Shown here: one piece after another, positions 18,537-33,378 of the stretch
Layout: the number at the start of each line of letters is the position of its first letter
Numbering within the stretch: the stretch's first letter is position 1
Assembly (NCBI RefSeq): GCF_000015045.1
Contig: NC_008609.1
Location: forward strand, 3,337,501 to 3,401,500
DNA: 64,000 nt
DNA from: Pelobacter propionicus DSM 2379
GTDB lineage: Bacteria; Desulfobacterota; Desulfuromonadia; Geobacterales; Pseudopelobacteraceae
Direction of reading: 5' to 3'
Program-made: the position numbers and the translations under genes
Notes under the pieces: model-generated
Database searches by the model: none
The model's input: only the letters and a program-made list of their open reading frames with translations
Told to the model about the DNA's origin: nothing

Positions 18537-19427
18537 ATGTCACACCCCGTCATGCACACCGATTTTCCCGGGCTGAAACTTTTGGCCCGCGGCAAGGTGC
18601 GAGACATCTACGACCTGGGAGAAACGCTGCTGCTGGTCACCTCCGACCGGATCTCGGCTTTTGACGTCATCATGAACGAACCGATACCGGACAAGGGCTT
18701 TGTCTTGACCGAGATATCGTCCTTCTGGTTCCGACAGATGGAAGACATCGTCAGCAACCACATCATATCCACCGACGTGGACGAATTCCCGGCCGCCTGC
18801 CGTCCCCATGCCGACCTGCTCAGGGGCCGCTCCATGCTGGTGAAAAAGGCGCGCCCCCTGCCGGTGGAGTGCATCGTGCGCGGCTACGTCTCCGGTTCCG
18901 GCTGGAAAGAGTATCAGAGCAGCGGCAGCATCTGCGGCATTTCGCTTCCCCCTGGCCTGAGGGAGTCGGACCGCCTGCCGGAGCCGATCTTCACCCCCTC
19001 CACCAAGGCCGAACTGGGCACCCATGACGAGAACATCTCCTTCGAGCGGATGACTGAACTGTGCGGCCGCGAACTGGCCGAACAGGCCCGCGACTACACC
19101 CTGAAGATATACGGCCGCGCCCGCGAACTGGCCGACCAGAAGGGGATCATCATCGCCGACACCAAGTTCGAATTCGGCGTCTTCGAGGGGGAGTTGATCA
19201 TCATCGACGAATGCATGACCCCCGATTCCAGCCGTTTCTGGCTGAAGGACGACTACCGGCCGGGCGGGCCGCAGCCCAGCTTTGACAAGCAGTTCCTGCG
19301 CGATTATCTGGAGGGACTGGACTGGAACAAGACAGCCCCGGCGCCGGCGCTCCCGGCGGAGATCATCGCCAAGACCGCCCAGATGTACCGCGAGGCGCTC
19401 TCCCGCATCACCGGCATCTCTCTGTAA
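18537..19427 (+). CDS. purC: Phosphoribosylaminoimidazole-succinocarboxamide synthase (SAICAR synthetase)
   Basis: Joins CAIR and aspartate with ATP hydrolysis in purine synthesis. At 296 residues it is the longer, yeast Ade1-like type. [26 protein letters not shown]-equivalent [19 protein letters not shown] and [20 protein letters not shown] are conserved signatures. AGGAG precedes the ATG. It lies 13 bp after the foldase gene and is followed by a strong terminator. Confidence 0.97.
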   Translation: MSHPVMHTDFPGLKLLARGKVRDIYDLGETLLLVTSDRISAFDVIMNEPIPDKGFVLTEISSFWFRQMEDIVSNHIISTDVDEFPAACRPHADLLRGRSMLVKKARPLPVECIVRGYVSGSGWKEYQSSGSICGISLPPGLRESDRLPEPIFTPSTKAELGTHDENISFERMTELCGRELAEQARDYTLKIYGRARELADQKGIIIADTKFEFGVFEGELIIIDECMTPDSSRFWLKDDYRPGGPQPSFDKQFLRDYLEGLDWNKTAPAPALPAEIIAKTAQMYREALSRITGISL

Positions 19428-19444
19428 GAGCGTGTTCATGCAGC

Positions 19445-19482
19445 AAAAAAAGGCGAATCCCCCTGGGGTTTCGCCTTTTTTT
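19445..19482. terminator. Bidirectional intrinsic terminator after purC
   Basis: A run of A, GGCGAA-TCCCC, two bases, then GGGG-TTTCGCC and TTTTTTT. It is a textbook hairpin with T tract 18 bp after the purC stop and works in either direction. Confidence 0.85.
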
Positions 19483-19585
19483 GTGCCTCGTTCCCTTCCT
19501 GGCCACACTGGCGCTTCACCAATCCTGTGCTAGACTTGATCGCGTCGGAAAACAACCGGCAGACACCACTTCCAGGGAGATCGAT

Positions 19586-19765
19586 ATGAAACTCGTCGAA
19601 ATCAGGGAAAGAGCAAAACAGTTCGGCATCACGGCAAGCAAGATGAAAAAGGCGGATCTGGTGCGGGCCATCCAGCAGTCGGAACGGAACACCCCCTGCT
19701 TTGAAACCGGCAGGGCTGAAATCTGCCAGCAGGACAGCTGCCTGTGGCGTGAGGACTGCAGGTAA
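19586..19765 (+). CDS. Small SAP/Rho-N-like protein with C-terminal Cys cluster (59 aa)
   Basis: The first half (MKLVEIRERAKQFGITASKM, KKADLVRAIQ) looks like a SAP or Rho N-terminal helix-extended-loop-helix motif that often binds nucleic acid. The last ~22 residues contain four Cys (CFETG...ICQQDSCLWREDC) that could bind metal; that is inference. I chose the ATG at 19586 over the frame opening at 19481 because it follows CAGGGAG and begins the recognisable domain. It has its own short transcription unit after the purC terminator. Likely a nucleic-acid-binding regulator, function unknown. Confidence 0.6.
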   Translation: MKLVEIRERAKQFGITASKMKKADLVRAIQQSERNTPCFETGRAEICQQDSCLWREDCR

Positions 19766-19773
19766 GGGCTTTG

Positions 19774-19814
19774 AGTCCCCTGTCGGGCGGCGAGTCGTCA
19801 CCCGACAGGGGACT
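19774..19814. terminator. Strong inverted repeat between convergent genes
   Basis: AGTCCCCTGTCGGG and CCCGACAGGGGACT form a perfect 14-bp stem with a 13-nt loop between the SAP-like gene (plus) and the hemerythrin gene (minus, stop at 19816). There is no T tract on either side. It probably acts as a shared transcription end or RNA stabiliser. Confidence 0.5.
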
Positions 19815-19815
19815 G

Positions 19816-20232
19816 TCACGTCGTTGTGTCCCGGTTTGTCGTAAGAAACGACCCCAAGACCCTGTCAGCGCTGGAAATGTGTTTGACGAACCAGGCGTAG
19901 AGGAGCTGATTGGTTTCAACGAGATGAGCTACCTCGACCCCTCTTGCAGCGATCTGCTGCTGAAGGCTTCCTATGCGGGCGATGAAATTCTGATGCTCGT
20001 TTCTGTGACCCTGATAGGCGGGATAGCGATACCGCTGCTGCAGGATCTCCTCGTCGCTGAAGTGCCGTCGCACGTACCGGTCGAGAAAGTCGAGCATGCT
20101 CTTCAGCTCATCCTCCCCCCTCCCCTGCTCGCACGCCGCCAGCAACCGGGCGAACTGCTCCACCAACTCCCGGTGCTGGCTGTCGATCTCCTCAATACCA
20201 ATGGCGAGAGATTCCCTCCACCTGATCCCCAT
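19816..20232 (-). CDS. Bacteriohemerythrin
   Basis: A 138-residue single-domain hemerythrin that binds O2 reversibly at a non-heme di-iron site in the cytoplasm; roles in oxygen scavenging or delivery are known for the family. Ligand motifs are all present: IDSQHRELVEQF, RRHFSDEEIL, HRNEHQNFI and HISSADRVLG. It starts with the usual IRW...G region. It lies 23 bp downstream of the Lon-like protease gene on the same strand, so it may share its transcript. It is distinct in sequence from the hemerythrin domain of the chemoreceptor at 6393-7949. Confidence 0.92.
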   Translation of the reverse strand: MGIRWRESLAIGIEEIDSQHRELVEQFARLLAACEQGRGEDELKSMLDFLDRYVRRHFSDEEILQQRYRYPAYQGHRNEHQNFIARIGSLQQQIAARGVEVAHLVETNQLLYAWFVKHISSADRVLGSFLTTNRDTTT

Positions 20233-20255
20233 GACTCCTCCTGGCCGGCCTGAAG

Positions 20256-26222
<5,967 letters not shown>

Positions 26223-26245
26223 TAAATGTTAAAAGAAAGCGTATC

Positions 26246-26578
26246 ATGGAAGAACTTATTTTTATTGTTCAAGGTTCAGCAAAAGAACCATATAAAATTA
26301 CATTCAGAAAAAGCAATAATAATTTATCTGCTTATTGTACTTGTCCTGCAGCGTATAATGGTCAGTTTTGCAAGCATCGTATGAATATTATTGGTGGATT
26401 GACGGACGGAATAGTAAGTGGTAACACACTTGAAGTTGAGATAATCTCAACGTGGCTTTCTGGTACCGATATTGAAACAGCGGTCAATGAAGTTATAAGT
26501 GCTGAAGAGCAATTAGGGATTGCAAAGCGCAACCTTGCTTCAGCCAAAAAACACCTTGCCAGGGCTCTCAGTGATTGA
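26246..26578 (+). CDS. SWIM zinc-finger protein (110 aa)
   Basis: The motif CTCPAAYNGQFCKHRMNII gives Cys31, Cys33, Cys42 and His44, the CxCx(n)CxH pattern of SWIM zinc fingers, which bind DNA or proteins. The second half is helical with Ala/Lys/Glu-rich coiled-coil character (EEQLGIAKRNLASAKKHLAR). It is 23 bp after the unknown gene and shares its AT-rich composition. A role in DNA transactions alongside LigA is plausible only by context. Confidence 0.75.
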   Translation: MEELIFIVQGSAKEPYKITFRKSNNNLSAYCTCPAAYNGQFCKHRMNIIGGLTDGIVSGNTLEVEIISTWLSGTDIETAVNEVISAEEQLGIAKRNLASAKKHLARALSD

Positions 26579-26635
26579 AGCTTTCGTGTTTGAATGCGAG
26601 CAGACTCGCTTTACTCGAGATGAGACCGCCGAACC

Positions 26636-27172
26636 ATGCCGCGCCTGCTGCTCTCCTACCTGACCTTTCCCGGCATCATCGTCCACGAGTTCGCCCATGC
26701 CTGGGCCTGCCGCAGGCTGGGCATCCCGGTGGAACGGGTCTGCTACCTGCGCCTGGGAAACCCCATGGGGTACGTGCTGCACGCCAGGCCCGCATCCGTG
26801 GTTCGGCATATCCTGATCGTGCTGGCGCCCTTCTTCGTCTCCTCGGCCGTCGCCCTGGCCGCAAGCCTGGGGGCGGCCCTGCTGGCCAGAAGCCGCCTCC
26901 CGCCGGAGAGTCGTGACGCAGCCTCGATCCTGGCGCTGTGGTTCGCCTTTTCCGCCGGCCTGCACGCCTTCCCCAGCAGTGGCGATGCCGACGCCCTGCG
27001 GGATGAGATCAGCAGCCCGGAGAGGGGACTGCTGGCGAAGGCGCTCCTGATTCCGGTGCTGGGCATGCTCCACCTGATTCGGCTCGGCTCCCGTTTCTGG
27101 CTGGATATTCTCTTCGCACTGGCCATGGTGGGGCTGGCGCCCACACTACTGCTGATCCTGACCGCTGACTAG
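26636..27172 (+). CDS. Membrane protein with HExxH zinc-protease motif
   Basis: A 178-residue integral membrane protein. HEFAH at residues 17-21 inside the first hydrophobic segment (FPGIIVHEFAHAWACRRLGI) is the zinc-binding motif of M50/DUF3267-type intramembrane metalloproteases. Further hydrophobic stretches lie at ~60-85 and ~150-175. It lacks an obvious PDZ domain, and the usual C-terminal DG motif is not clear, so activity is uncertain. Composition returns to GC-rich, marking the right side of the imported block. No close operon partner. Confidence 0.65.
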   Translation: MPRLLLSYLTFPGIIVHEFAHAWACRRLGIPVERVCYLRLGNPMGYVLHARPASVVRHILIVLAPFFVSSAVALAASLGAALLARSRLPPESRDAASILALWFAFSAGLHAFPSSGDADALRDEISSPERGLLAKALLIPVLGMLHLIRLGSRFWLDILFALAMVGLAPTLLLILTAD

Positions 27173-27251
27173 CGGGCAGCGAGCTATCCCGCAGACCGCC
27201 AGGGAGCGCTCCTTTCAAGCCCCCCCCTCGCCGCGCAACGCCCGGCTCGGT

Positions 27252-27470
27252 TTACGGCTTGCCGTCACGTCCCGGCTTGCCCTTCCCCCGGGAAAGCCCG
27301 AGCCTGCGCAGCAGAGGCGGGATCACCTGGGCCGCCACGATCAGTGCGCAAAGCCCCAGAAAGATCCAGACGACGACTCCGCTCTTGTCAACCTTCCCGG
27401 CATCTGCTGCACCCGCCGTCACCGGCGCCAGGCCCGCCAGCGTTCCCATGAACGCGACCATGATTTTCAC
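27252..27470 (-). CDS. Small membrane protein with signal-like N-terminus (72 aa)
   Basis: I place the start at the GTG at 27470, which has GGGAGGA five bases upstream; the frame opens earlier at 27527. The N-terminus MKIMVAFMGTLAGLAPVTAG (GTG read as Met) looks like a signal peptide ending near AGAADAG. A single membrane helix (VVVWIFLGLCALIVAAQVIP) and a basic tail follow. Function unknown. Convergent with the HExxH gene and divergent from hsp20. Confidence 0.6.
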   Translation of the reverse strand: MKIMVAFMGTLAGLAPVTAGAADAGKVDKSGVVVWIFLGLCALIVAAQVIPPLLRRLGLSRGKGKPGRDGKP

Positions 27471-27540
27471 GGCATCCTCCCGAATGTTGGTCTCATCTCC
27501 CCCCCTTGACAACCCAAAAACAGTCATTACCTTTTAAAGT

Positions 27541-27553
27541 GGGGTGGCACCCC
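27541..27553 (+). other. Small GC hairpin in the hsp20 5' region
   Basis: GGGGTGGCACCCC can form a short stem about 40 bp before the hsp20 ATG. A TTGACA at 27506-27511 lies upstream, but no well-spaced -10 or clear sigma32 box is evident, so the hsp20 promoter is not resolved. Confidence 0.25.
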
Positions 27554-27588
27554 GCACCAGCACCTAACCCAACAAGGAGGATACCACT

Positions 27589-28035
27589 ATGGCACTCGTG
27601 AAGTACAACCCCTTGAGAGAACTACGCGGCATGCAGGAGCAGATGAATCGTCTCCTCAATCTTTCCTGGAACCACGATCTGGCCGGTGAAGATCTGAAAG
27701 AGGGTCTCTGGCAGCCTGCGGTGGATATCTACGAGACCGAGGACTCCATCGTCATCAAGGCGGAACTGCCGGATGTGGAGCAGAAGGACATCGAGGTGCG
27801 CATCGAAGACAACACCCTGACCCTGAAGGGCGAGAGGAAGCATGGCGGGGAGGTAAAAAAGGAGAACTACCACCGCATCGAGCGCTACTTCGGCTTCTTC
27901 CAGCGCAGCTTCAGCCTTCCGGCCAATATCCAGCAGGACAATGTCAGCGCCACATGCGACAGGGGGGTGCTGACCATAACGCTCCCCAAGAAAGAGGAGA
28001 CCAAACCGAAACAGATCAAGGTCGACGTAAAATAA
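27589..28035 (+). CDS. Hsp20 / alpha-crystallin small heat-shock protein
   Basis: A 148-residue ATP-independent chaperone that holds unfolding proteins. The alpha-crystallin domain spans about residues 40-140, with AVDIYETEDSIVIKAELPDV, the FQRSFSLPANI segment, and the family signature around RGVLTITLPKKEE (A/G-x-L). A C-terminal IKV tail motif supports oligomer formation. AAGGAGG precedes the ATG. Heat-shock regulation is expected for the family but not demonstrated by the upstream sequence. Confidence 0.94.
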   Translation: MALVKYNPLRELRGMQEQMNRLLNLSWNHDLAGEDLKEGLWQPAVDIYETEDSIVIKAELPDVEQKDIEVRIEDNTLTLKGERKHGGEVKKENYHRIERYFGFFQRSFSLPANIQQDNVSATCDRGVLTITLPKKEETKPKQIKVDVK

Positions 28036-28174
28036 GGGACAACGGCTCCAGACCGGAACGGGGAGAGCCGCACAATGCCGGCCCCCCCCGTTCTTCGTGG
28101 AGTACCAGCCTGCCGCCGACAGGTATCTCCCCCCCTCTCCGCAAGCGTATACACTTTCCCGCCGGTTTTTCCCC

Positions 28175-28202
28175 TTGCCATTTAGCACAACCGTGCTATT
28201 AT
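28175..28202 (+). promoter_or_regulatory. Predicted promoter of dusB-ntrB-ntrC with overlapping palindrome
   Basis: TTGCCA (28175-28180), a 16-bp spacer and TATTAT (28197-28202). The palindrome TAGCAC-AACC-GTGCTA (28183-28198) fills the spacer and enters the -10, a typical repressor-operator position. A second imperfect repeat (TGCC...GGCA) follows immediately downstream. Confidence 0.55.
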
Positions 28203-28267
28203 GCCCAAATTTTAGGCACAAATATGAACATCACGGAACGCCTCCTTCCCACCAACATGCGCCTATC

Positions 28268-29257
28268 ATGCTGAAACCATTAAAAATTGGCTCGCTGACC
28301 CTGGCGCACAATGTCGTGCTCGCCCCCCTTGCCGGAATCACCAACCTGCCCTTCCGCGTCATCTGCCGCCGCATGGGAGCGGCACTGGCATTCACCGAGA
28401 TGGTCAGCGTCAATGGACTGGTGCGATCGGGCAGCAATACCCTGGCGCTGCTCAAGAGCACCCCCGAGGACCATCCCCTGGGTATCCAGCTCTTCGGCGA
28501 TAGGCCGGAGGATCTGGCCGAGGCGGCCCGCAGGGTTGAGGGGACAGGAGAGTTACTGGACATCAACATGGGCTGCCCGGTGCGCAAGGTGGTGGGAACC
28601 GGCGCAGGCAGCGCCCTTCTGCGGGAACCGCTCAAAGTGGCCGCCATCATCCGGGCGGTGCGTGCGGCAACCCCCCTGCCGCTGTCGGTCAAGATTCGTT
28701 CCGGCTGGCACTGCGGCGAGGACTCCTATCTCCGGATCGCCCAAATAGCCCAATCCGAGGGATGCGACGCCATCACCCTGCACCCGCGCAGCCGCAGCCA
28801 GATGTTTTCCGGCCACGCCGACTGGGACCAGCTGCGGGAGTTGAAGTCCCAGCTCAGCATACCGGTCATCGGCAGCGGCGACCTGTTCACCCCCCAGGAC
28901 TGCCAGCGGATGTTGGCAGAGACCGGCTGCGACGGCGTCATGGTGGCCCGCGGAGCCCTGGGAACGCCCTGGATATTCAGACAGGTCCTCGAACTGGGAG
29001 AGAGCGGCTCATTCCGCGAGATAACCAACGCCGAACGGGCCGACATGATCCGCCTGCACCTGGAACTGTACCTGCAGACGTGGGGAGAATCCATCGCCAG
29101 CCGGGAGATGAAGAAACATATTGGCTGGTACGCCAAGGGGTTCGCCGGCGCGGCGGACGTACGCCGGGAGGCCAACAACGCACGCTCGACAACCGACATA
29201 CTCGCCCTTGCGGACAGAATCCGGGGAGTGCCCGACACACACCATGAACCTACCTGA
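28268..29257 (+). CDS. dusB: tRNA-dihydrouridine synthase (DusB/NifR3 family)
   Basis: FMN-dependent reduction of uridine to dihydrouridine in tRNA D-loops. A 329-residue TIM barrel: NVVLAPLAGITNLPFRVICR at the start, the catalytic Cys in DINMGCPVRKVVGTGAGSAL, and TLHPRSRSQMFSGHADWD with the FMN/tRNA contact residues. The frame is open from 28097, but MLKPLKIGSL at 28268 is the conserved start. Its end overlaps ntrB by 14 bp. The same gene (nifR3) precedes ntrBC in Rhodobacter, supporting an operon. Confidence 0.94.
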   Translation: MLKPLKIGSLTLAHNVVLAPLAGITNLPFRVICRRMGAALAFTEMVSVNGLVRSGSNTLALLKSTPEDHPLGIQLFGDRPEDLAEAARRVEGTGELLDINMGCPVRKVVGTGAGSALLREPLKVAAIIRAVRAATPLPLSVKIRSGWHCGEDSYLRIAQIAQSEGCDAITLHPRSRSQMFSGHADWDQLRELKSQLSIPVIGSGDLFTPQDCQRMLAETGCDGVMVARGALGTPWIFRQVLELGESGSFREITNAERADMIRLHLELYLQTWGESIASREMKKHIGWYAKGFAGAADVRREANNARSTTDILALADRIRGVPDTHHEPT

Positions 29258-30353
29258 CTCACGAGAAGAAAACCAGATTCCGCTGGATGACTACTACGCC
29301 ACGGTCATCGACAGCGTCGGCGACGGCGTGCTGGTCATCAACCGCGAGGGGCTGATCACGCTCTGCAATCCGGCTGCCGAGGAGATCACCGGCCTCTCCC
29401 GGCGCCACGCCCTGGGCGCCAGCTTCCGGAAGCTCTTCTCCCATGAGGCCACGCTCCTGGAGATGGTCAACAAGACCACCCGCACCGGCGTCACCATATC
29501 CGACCATGAAAACGTCGTCGTGCGCGGCATGGCCAGGGTCACCCCGGTGGCGGTCACCTGCTACCCCCTGATGCGCGCCAACGGCGAGAACATCGGCGCC
29601 ATCCTGACCCTCAAGGACATCACCTATATCCGCGAACTGGAGGCGGCGGTGCGCCAGGCGGACCGCCTCTCCACTTTGGGCACCCTGGCCGCCGGACTGG
29701 CCCATGAGGTAAAGAACCCCCTGGGCGGCATCAAGGGGGCGGCCCAACTGCTGGAGCAGGAACTGGCCGCGGAGAGCGAACTTCTGGAGTACACCCGGGT
29801 GATGATCCGTGAAACGGAGCGCATCGACCGTATCATCAGGGAACTCCTGGAACTTGCCTCGCCACGGGGCCTGAAGCTGGCTCCAGTCAACCTGCACCGC
29901 ATACTGGGGGACATCCTGCTGCTGCAGAAGCAGGCGGTGGCGGATCGCCAGATCTCATTCGTGACCCATTTCGATCCCAGCATCCCCGACATCATGGCCG
30001 ACAGAGAGATGCTGACCAGGCTGTTTCTGAACCTGATCCGCAACGCCATCGACGCCATTGCCGAATCCGGGCAACTGACCGTGACCAGCCGCGTCCTGTC
30101 CGACTACCGTCTGGCCCAGAACCAACGGCGTTCACGCATGGTTGCGGTGGATATCGCCGACGATGGCCCCGGCATTCCCGGCGCTGACCTGGAAAACATC
30201 TGGACCCCCTTTTTCAGCAGCAAATCCACCGGCACCGGACTGGGGCTTACCATCTGCCACAAGATCGTGTCGGAACATCGCGGCATGATCAAGGTGGAGT
30301 CAGATCCGGGCCACGGCACCAAGTTCACGGTTCTGCTGCCGCTGGTGCAGTAG
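29244..30353 (+). CDS. NtrB-like PAS-containing sensor histidine kinase
   Basis: A 369-residue cytoplasmic two-component kinase with no membrane segments. An N-terminal PAS domain (residues ~18-120; VIDSVGDGVLVINREGLITL), then the dimerisation/phospho-His region LAAGLAHEVKNPLGGIKGAA, closely matching NtrB. HATPase motifs: N-box LIRNAIDAI, G1 DIADDGPGIPG, and FFSSKSTGTGLGLTICH. It overlaps dusB by 14 bp and precedes a sigma54 activator, so it probably phosphorylates that protein. Nitrogen control is the likely role by homology and by the nifR3-ntrBC order; another signal is possible. Confidence 0.88.
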   Translation: MNLPDSREENQIPLDDYYATVIDSVGDGVLVINREGLITLCNPAAEEITGLSRRHALGASFRKLFSHEATLLEMVNKTTRTGVTISDHENVVVRGMARVTPVAVTCYPLMRANGENIGAILTLKDITYIRELEAAVRQADRLSTLGTLAAGLAHEVKNPLGGIKGAAQLLEQELAAESELLEYTRVMIRETERIDRIIRELLELASPRGLKLAPVNLHRILGDILLLQKQAVADRQISFVTHFDPSIPDIMADREMLTRLFLNLIRNAIDAIAESGQLTVTSRVLSDYRLAQNQRRSRMVAVDIADDGPGIPGADLENIWTPFFSSKSTGTGLGLTICHKIVSEHRGMIKVESDPGHGTKFTVLLPLVQ

Positions 30354-30425
30354 AGGCTGTTCAATGTTCCCGGTTTCAATTCTGAACCCTGAACCAACAT
30401 ACCGAATTCCCACGAGGTTATACAT

Positions 30426-31868
30426 ATGACACTTACCAGAATCCTGGTGGCCGACGACGAAGAGAGCATGCGCTGGGTTCTTTCCAAGGCCCTGAAGAGG
30501 AAGGGCTTCACCGTCGACCTTGCCGACGACGGCCGACAGGCCCTGGCGCTGATCCAGGAGAACAGCTACGACCTGGCCATCCTGGACATCAAGATGCCCG
30601 GCATGAGCGGCCTCGATCTGCTGGACCGCATCCGCGAGATGAAGAGCGACCTGCTGGTGGTGATCATGACCGCCGAGGCCAGCATGAAGAACGCCGTGGA
30701 GGCCATGAAGCGCGGTGCCTACGACTACATCACCAAGCCCTTCGACCTGGACGTCATCGACGCCATCGTGGAAAAGGTCGGGCGGGCGCGGGAGATAGCC
30801 GGCCAGGTGTCCCTGCTCAAGCAGGAGCTGAAGGAACACTACCAGGTGGAGAAGAACATCATCGGCAACTCGGCCGCCATGCAGAGTATCTACAAGACCA
30901 TTGGCAAAGTGGCTGACAGCGACATTACCATCCTGATCCAGGGAGAGTCGGGCACCGGCAAGGAGATGGTGGCCCGGGCCATACATTTCAACTCAGGCCG
31001 ACTGGGCAAGCCATTCGTGGCCATCAACTGCGCCGCCATTCCCCGCGACCTCCTGGAGAGCGAGCTGTTCGGCTCGGAGAGGGGTGCCTTCACCGGGGCC
31101 AGCGAGCGCAAGCAGGGCAAATTCGAGCAGGCCAACCAGGGGACGATCTTCTTGGACGAGATCGGCGACATGCCGCTGGACCTGCAGGCCAAGATCCTGC
31201 GCGTGCTCCAGGAGCACGAGGTTACCCGGGTGGGCGGAACCCAGAGCATAGCGGTGAACGTGCGCATCGTTGCCGCCACCAATCAGGAGTTGCAGGAGCG
31301 GGTCCGCCAGCGGGAGTTCCGCGAGGACCTGTACTACCGCCTGAACGTGGTCCCCATCACCCTGGCCCCTTTGCGGGAGCGGCGCGACGACATCCCGGAG
31401 CTGGTGCGCTACTTTCTGGACCGGACCTGCACGGAGCTCTCCATACCGCCCAAGCAGCTCACCCCCGAAGCTATGGCCCTGCTGTCCAGGCATTCCTGGC
31501 CAGGCAACGTGCGTGAGCTGGAGAACACCATCAAGCGCGCCGTGATCCTCTCCAACGACCCCATGCTGACCGAGGCCGATTTCGACGGCCTGCAACCGGA
31601 GGGGGAGGAGACGGCAATGACTCCACAGGATGCCTCGCTGGAGGCCATAGTGGAGGCAAAGCTGAGGAGTTGCCTGACTGGCATCGAAAAGCTGGACAAG
31701 AGCGACATCCACGCCAAGGTGCTGCAGCAGGTGGAACGCCCCCTGATCCGCTTTATCCTGGAAAAGACGCGCTGGAACCAGGTCAAGGCGGCCGACATCC
31801 TGGGCATCAACCGCAACACCCTGCGCAAGAAGATCCACGATCTGGAGATAGAACTGAAACGGGGCTGA
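30426..31868 (+). CDS. NtrC-family sigma54-dependent response regulator
   Basis: A 480-residue activator: receiver domain (1-120; phospho-Asp in LAILDIKMPGMSG), AAA+ sigma54-interaction domain (Walker A GESGTGKEMVAR, GAFTGASERK loop for sigma54 contact, Walker B GTIFLDEIGDMPLDLQ) and a Fis-type helix-turn-helix at the end (NQVKAADILGINRNTLRKKI). Complete and of standard length. GAGG precedes the ATG, 72 bp after the kinase gene. Likely partner of the NtrB-like kinase; targets are not shown here. Confidence 0.92.
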   Translation: MTLTRILVADDEESMRWVLSKALKRKGFTVDLADDGRQALALIQENSYDLAILDIKMPGMSGLDLLDRIREMKSDLLVVIMTAEASMKNAVEAMKRGAYDYITKPFDLDVIDAIVEKVGRAREIAGQVSLLKQELKEHYQVEKNIIGNSAAMQSIYKTIGKVADSDITILIQGESGTGKEMVARAIHFNSGRLGKPFVAINCAAIPRDLLESELFGSERGAFTGASERKQGKFEQANQGTIFLDEIGDMPLDLQAKILRVLQEHEVTRVGGTQSIAVNVRIVAATNQELQERVRQREFREDLYYRLNVVPITLAPLRERRDDIPELVRYFLDRTCTELSIPPKQLTPEAMALLSRHSWPGNVRELENTIKRAVILSNDPMLTEADFDGLQPEGEETAMTPQDASLEAIVEAKLRSCLTGIEKLDKSDIHAKVLQQVERPLIRFILEKTRWNQVKAADILGINRNTLRKKIHDLEIELKRG

Positions 31869-31923
31869 CCGTCAAGACGGCCAGCCCCGCGATGTTCACG
31901 ACGCGCGTGGCATCCCCCGGAAA

Positions 31924-32964
31924 TCAGGGGAAGAGCGCCAATCCGCTCAGGCCGGCGGATTCATAGAAGCCGCAGACGATATTCATGTTCTGCACCGCCT
32001 GACCGGAGGCCCCCTTCATCAGATTGTCGATGGCCGATACGACGATGACCCTGCCGGTGCGCTTGTCCACAACCGGCGCTATGTCGCAGAAATTGGACCC
32101 GCGCACGAAGGCGGTGGAGGGGAGGCTGCCCAGGGGCAGCACCCGCACGAACGGCTCCTCGGCGTAGAAGTTGCGGTACAACTCGTTCAGCTCCTCGGTG
32201 GTGACACCCTTCAGGGGGGTGGCATAGATGGTGGAAAGGATGCCCCGGTCCATGGGCACCAGATGGGGAGTGAAGGTGAGGGTCACCTTTTCCCCGGCAA
32301 GCAGGGACAGTTCCTGCTCGATCTCGGGAGTGTGGCGATGCACGCCACCCACGCCGTAGGCCTTGTATCCCTCGTTCACCTCGCAGTACAGCGAATCCAC
32401 CTTGGCTCCCCGTCCCGCGCCGGTCACTCCCGAGGCGGAATCGGCGATGATGCTCTTCAGATCGATCATGCCGTTTTTCAGCAGCGGCGCCAGTCCCAGG
32501 GTGATGCTGGTGGGGTAGCAACCGGGGTTGGCCACCAGCTTCTTCCCGCGAATGCTCTCCCGCCTGATCTCGGGCAGGCCGTACACGGCGCTCTTCAGCA
32601 ATTCGGGATTCAGGTGCGGCTCGTACCAGGCACCGTAGACCTCGGCATCGCTGAGGCGGTAATCGGCCGACAGGTCGATGACCGTCTTGCCCAACTCCAT
32701 GAAGGTAGGCATCACAGCCATGGCCGCCTTGTGGGGCAGTGCCGTGAAGATCAGGTCGGCCTTCTGGGAGACCCGCACCGGCTCCAGATTCTCCAGCACC
32801 AGGCTGCAACGATCCCTCAGGGTGGGAAAGACCTCGTCGATACGCTTCCCGGCGCTCCGCTCCGAAGTTACGCAGGTCACCGCAACCTGCGGATGGGCGT
32901 AGAGGATACGGAGCAGTTCCAGGCCGGTATAACCGCTGGCTCCGACGATTGCTACGTTAAGCAT
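31924..32964 (-). CDS. argC: N-acetyl-gamma-glutamyl-phosphate reductase
   Basis: Third step of arginine biosynthesis, NADPH-dependent reduction of N-acetylglutamyl phosphate. The 346-residue protein starts [20 protein letters not shown] (Rossmann loop) and contains the catalytic Cys in [18 protein letters not shown] and the conserved [10 protein letters not shown] and [10 protein letters not shown]. The frame opens at 33000, but AGGAGGT five bases before the ATG at 32964 fixes the start. It stands alone, with a promoter ~80-110 bp upstream. Confidence 0.96.
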   Translation of the reverse strand: MLNVAIVGASGYTGLELLRILYAHPQVAVTCVTSERSAGKRIDEVFPTLRDRCSLVLENLEPVRVSQKADLIFTALPHKAAMAVMPTFMELGKTVIDLSADYRLSDAEVYGAWYEPHLNPELLKSAVYGLPEIRRESIRGKKLVANPGCYPTSITLGLAPLLKNGMIDLKSIIADSASGVTGAGRGAKVDSLYCEVNEGYKAYGVGGVHRHTPEIEQELSLLAGEKVTLTFTPHLVPMDRGILSTIYATPLKGVTTEELNELYRNFYAEEPFVRVLPLGSLPSTAFVRGSNFCDIAPVVDKRTGRVIVVSAIDNLMKGASGQAVQNMNIVCGFYESAGLSGLALFP

Positions 32965-33047
32965 GAAAACGACCTCCTGATTCGTGGATATGGGATACAA
33001 CGACCGTCAGCAGCCGACGAACGAGCGGGGGGGACGGTACGGTGGAG

Positions 33048-33076
33048 AGCGTAGACCATGTGGCGTGCGCTGTCAA
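33048..33076 (-). promoter_or_regulatory. Predicted sigma70 promoter of argC
   Basis: On the minus strand a perfect TTGACA (33076-33071), a 17-bp spacer and TACGCT (33053-33048). It lies ~85 bp upstream of the argC start. No obvious ArgR-box pair was recognised. Confidence 0.45.
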
Positions 33077-33204
33077 TCTTCCCCTTTCCATCCCCGACCA
33101 GCGAAGCGTTGGCGGTGTTTATTTTCGAACGCCCGTGCAAACGCAGAATCTCGCGAGGGAGCGGGCTTTACCGCCCATGGGAGAGTAAGAACCCGACACA
33201 GGTT

Positions 33205-33378
33205 TCAGGCAGGGGGCTGCAACCTGCGGTAGACGGTATTTCTGCTGGCACCCAGTTTTCGCTCCATGGCGATGATGTTGCCGCGGCACTCCCGCAGCGC
33301 CTCCTGGGCATGCCTTTGGGCACCCTCTTCCGCCTGCCCCAGGACTACGACAGCCTCAATGTGATCGACTGCGGGAGA
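33205..33378 (-). pseudogene. Remnant of an NtrC/Fis-type regulator C-terminus
   Basis: An open stretch of 57 codons ends in a clear Fis-type helix-turn-helix: ALRECRGNIIAMERKLGASR followed by NTVYRRLQ. In sigma54 activators this is the last ~45 residues of the protein. Upstream, the frame is closed by a stop at 33381-33379 and no AAA+ domain is present, so only the DNA-binding tail survives. Probably a deletion relic. Confidence 0.55.
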
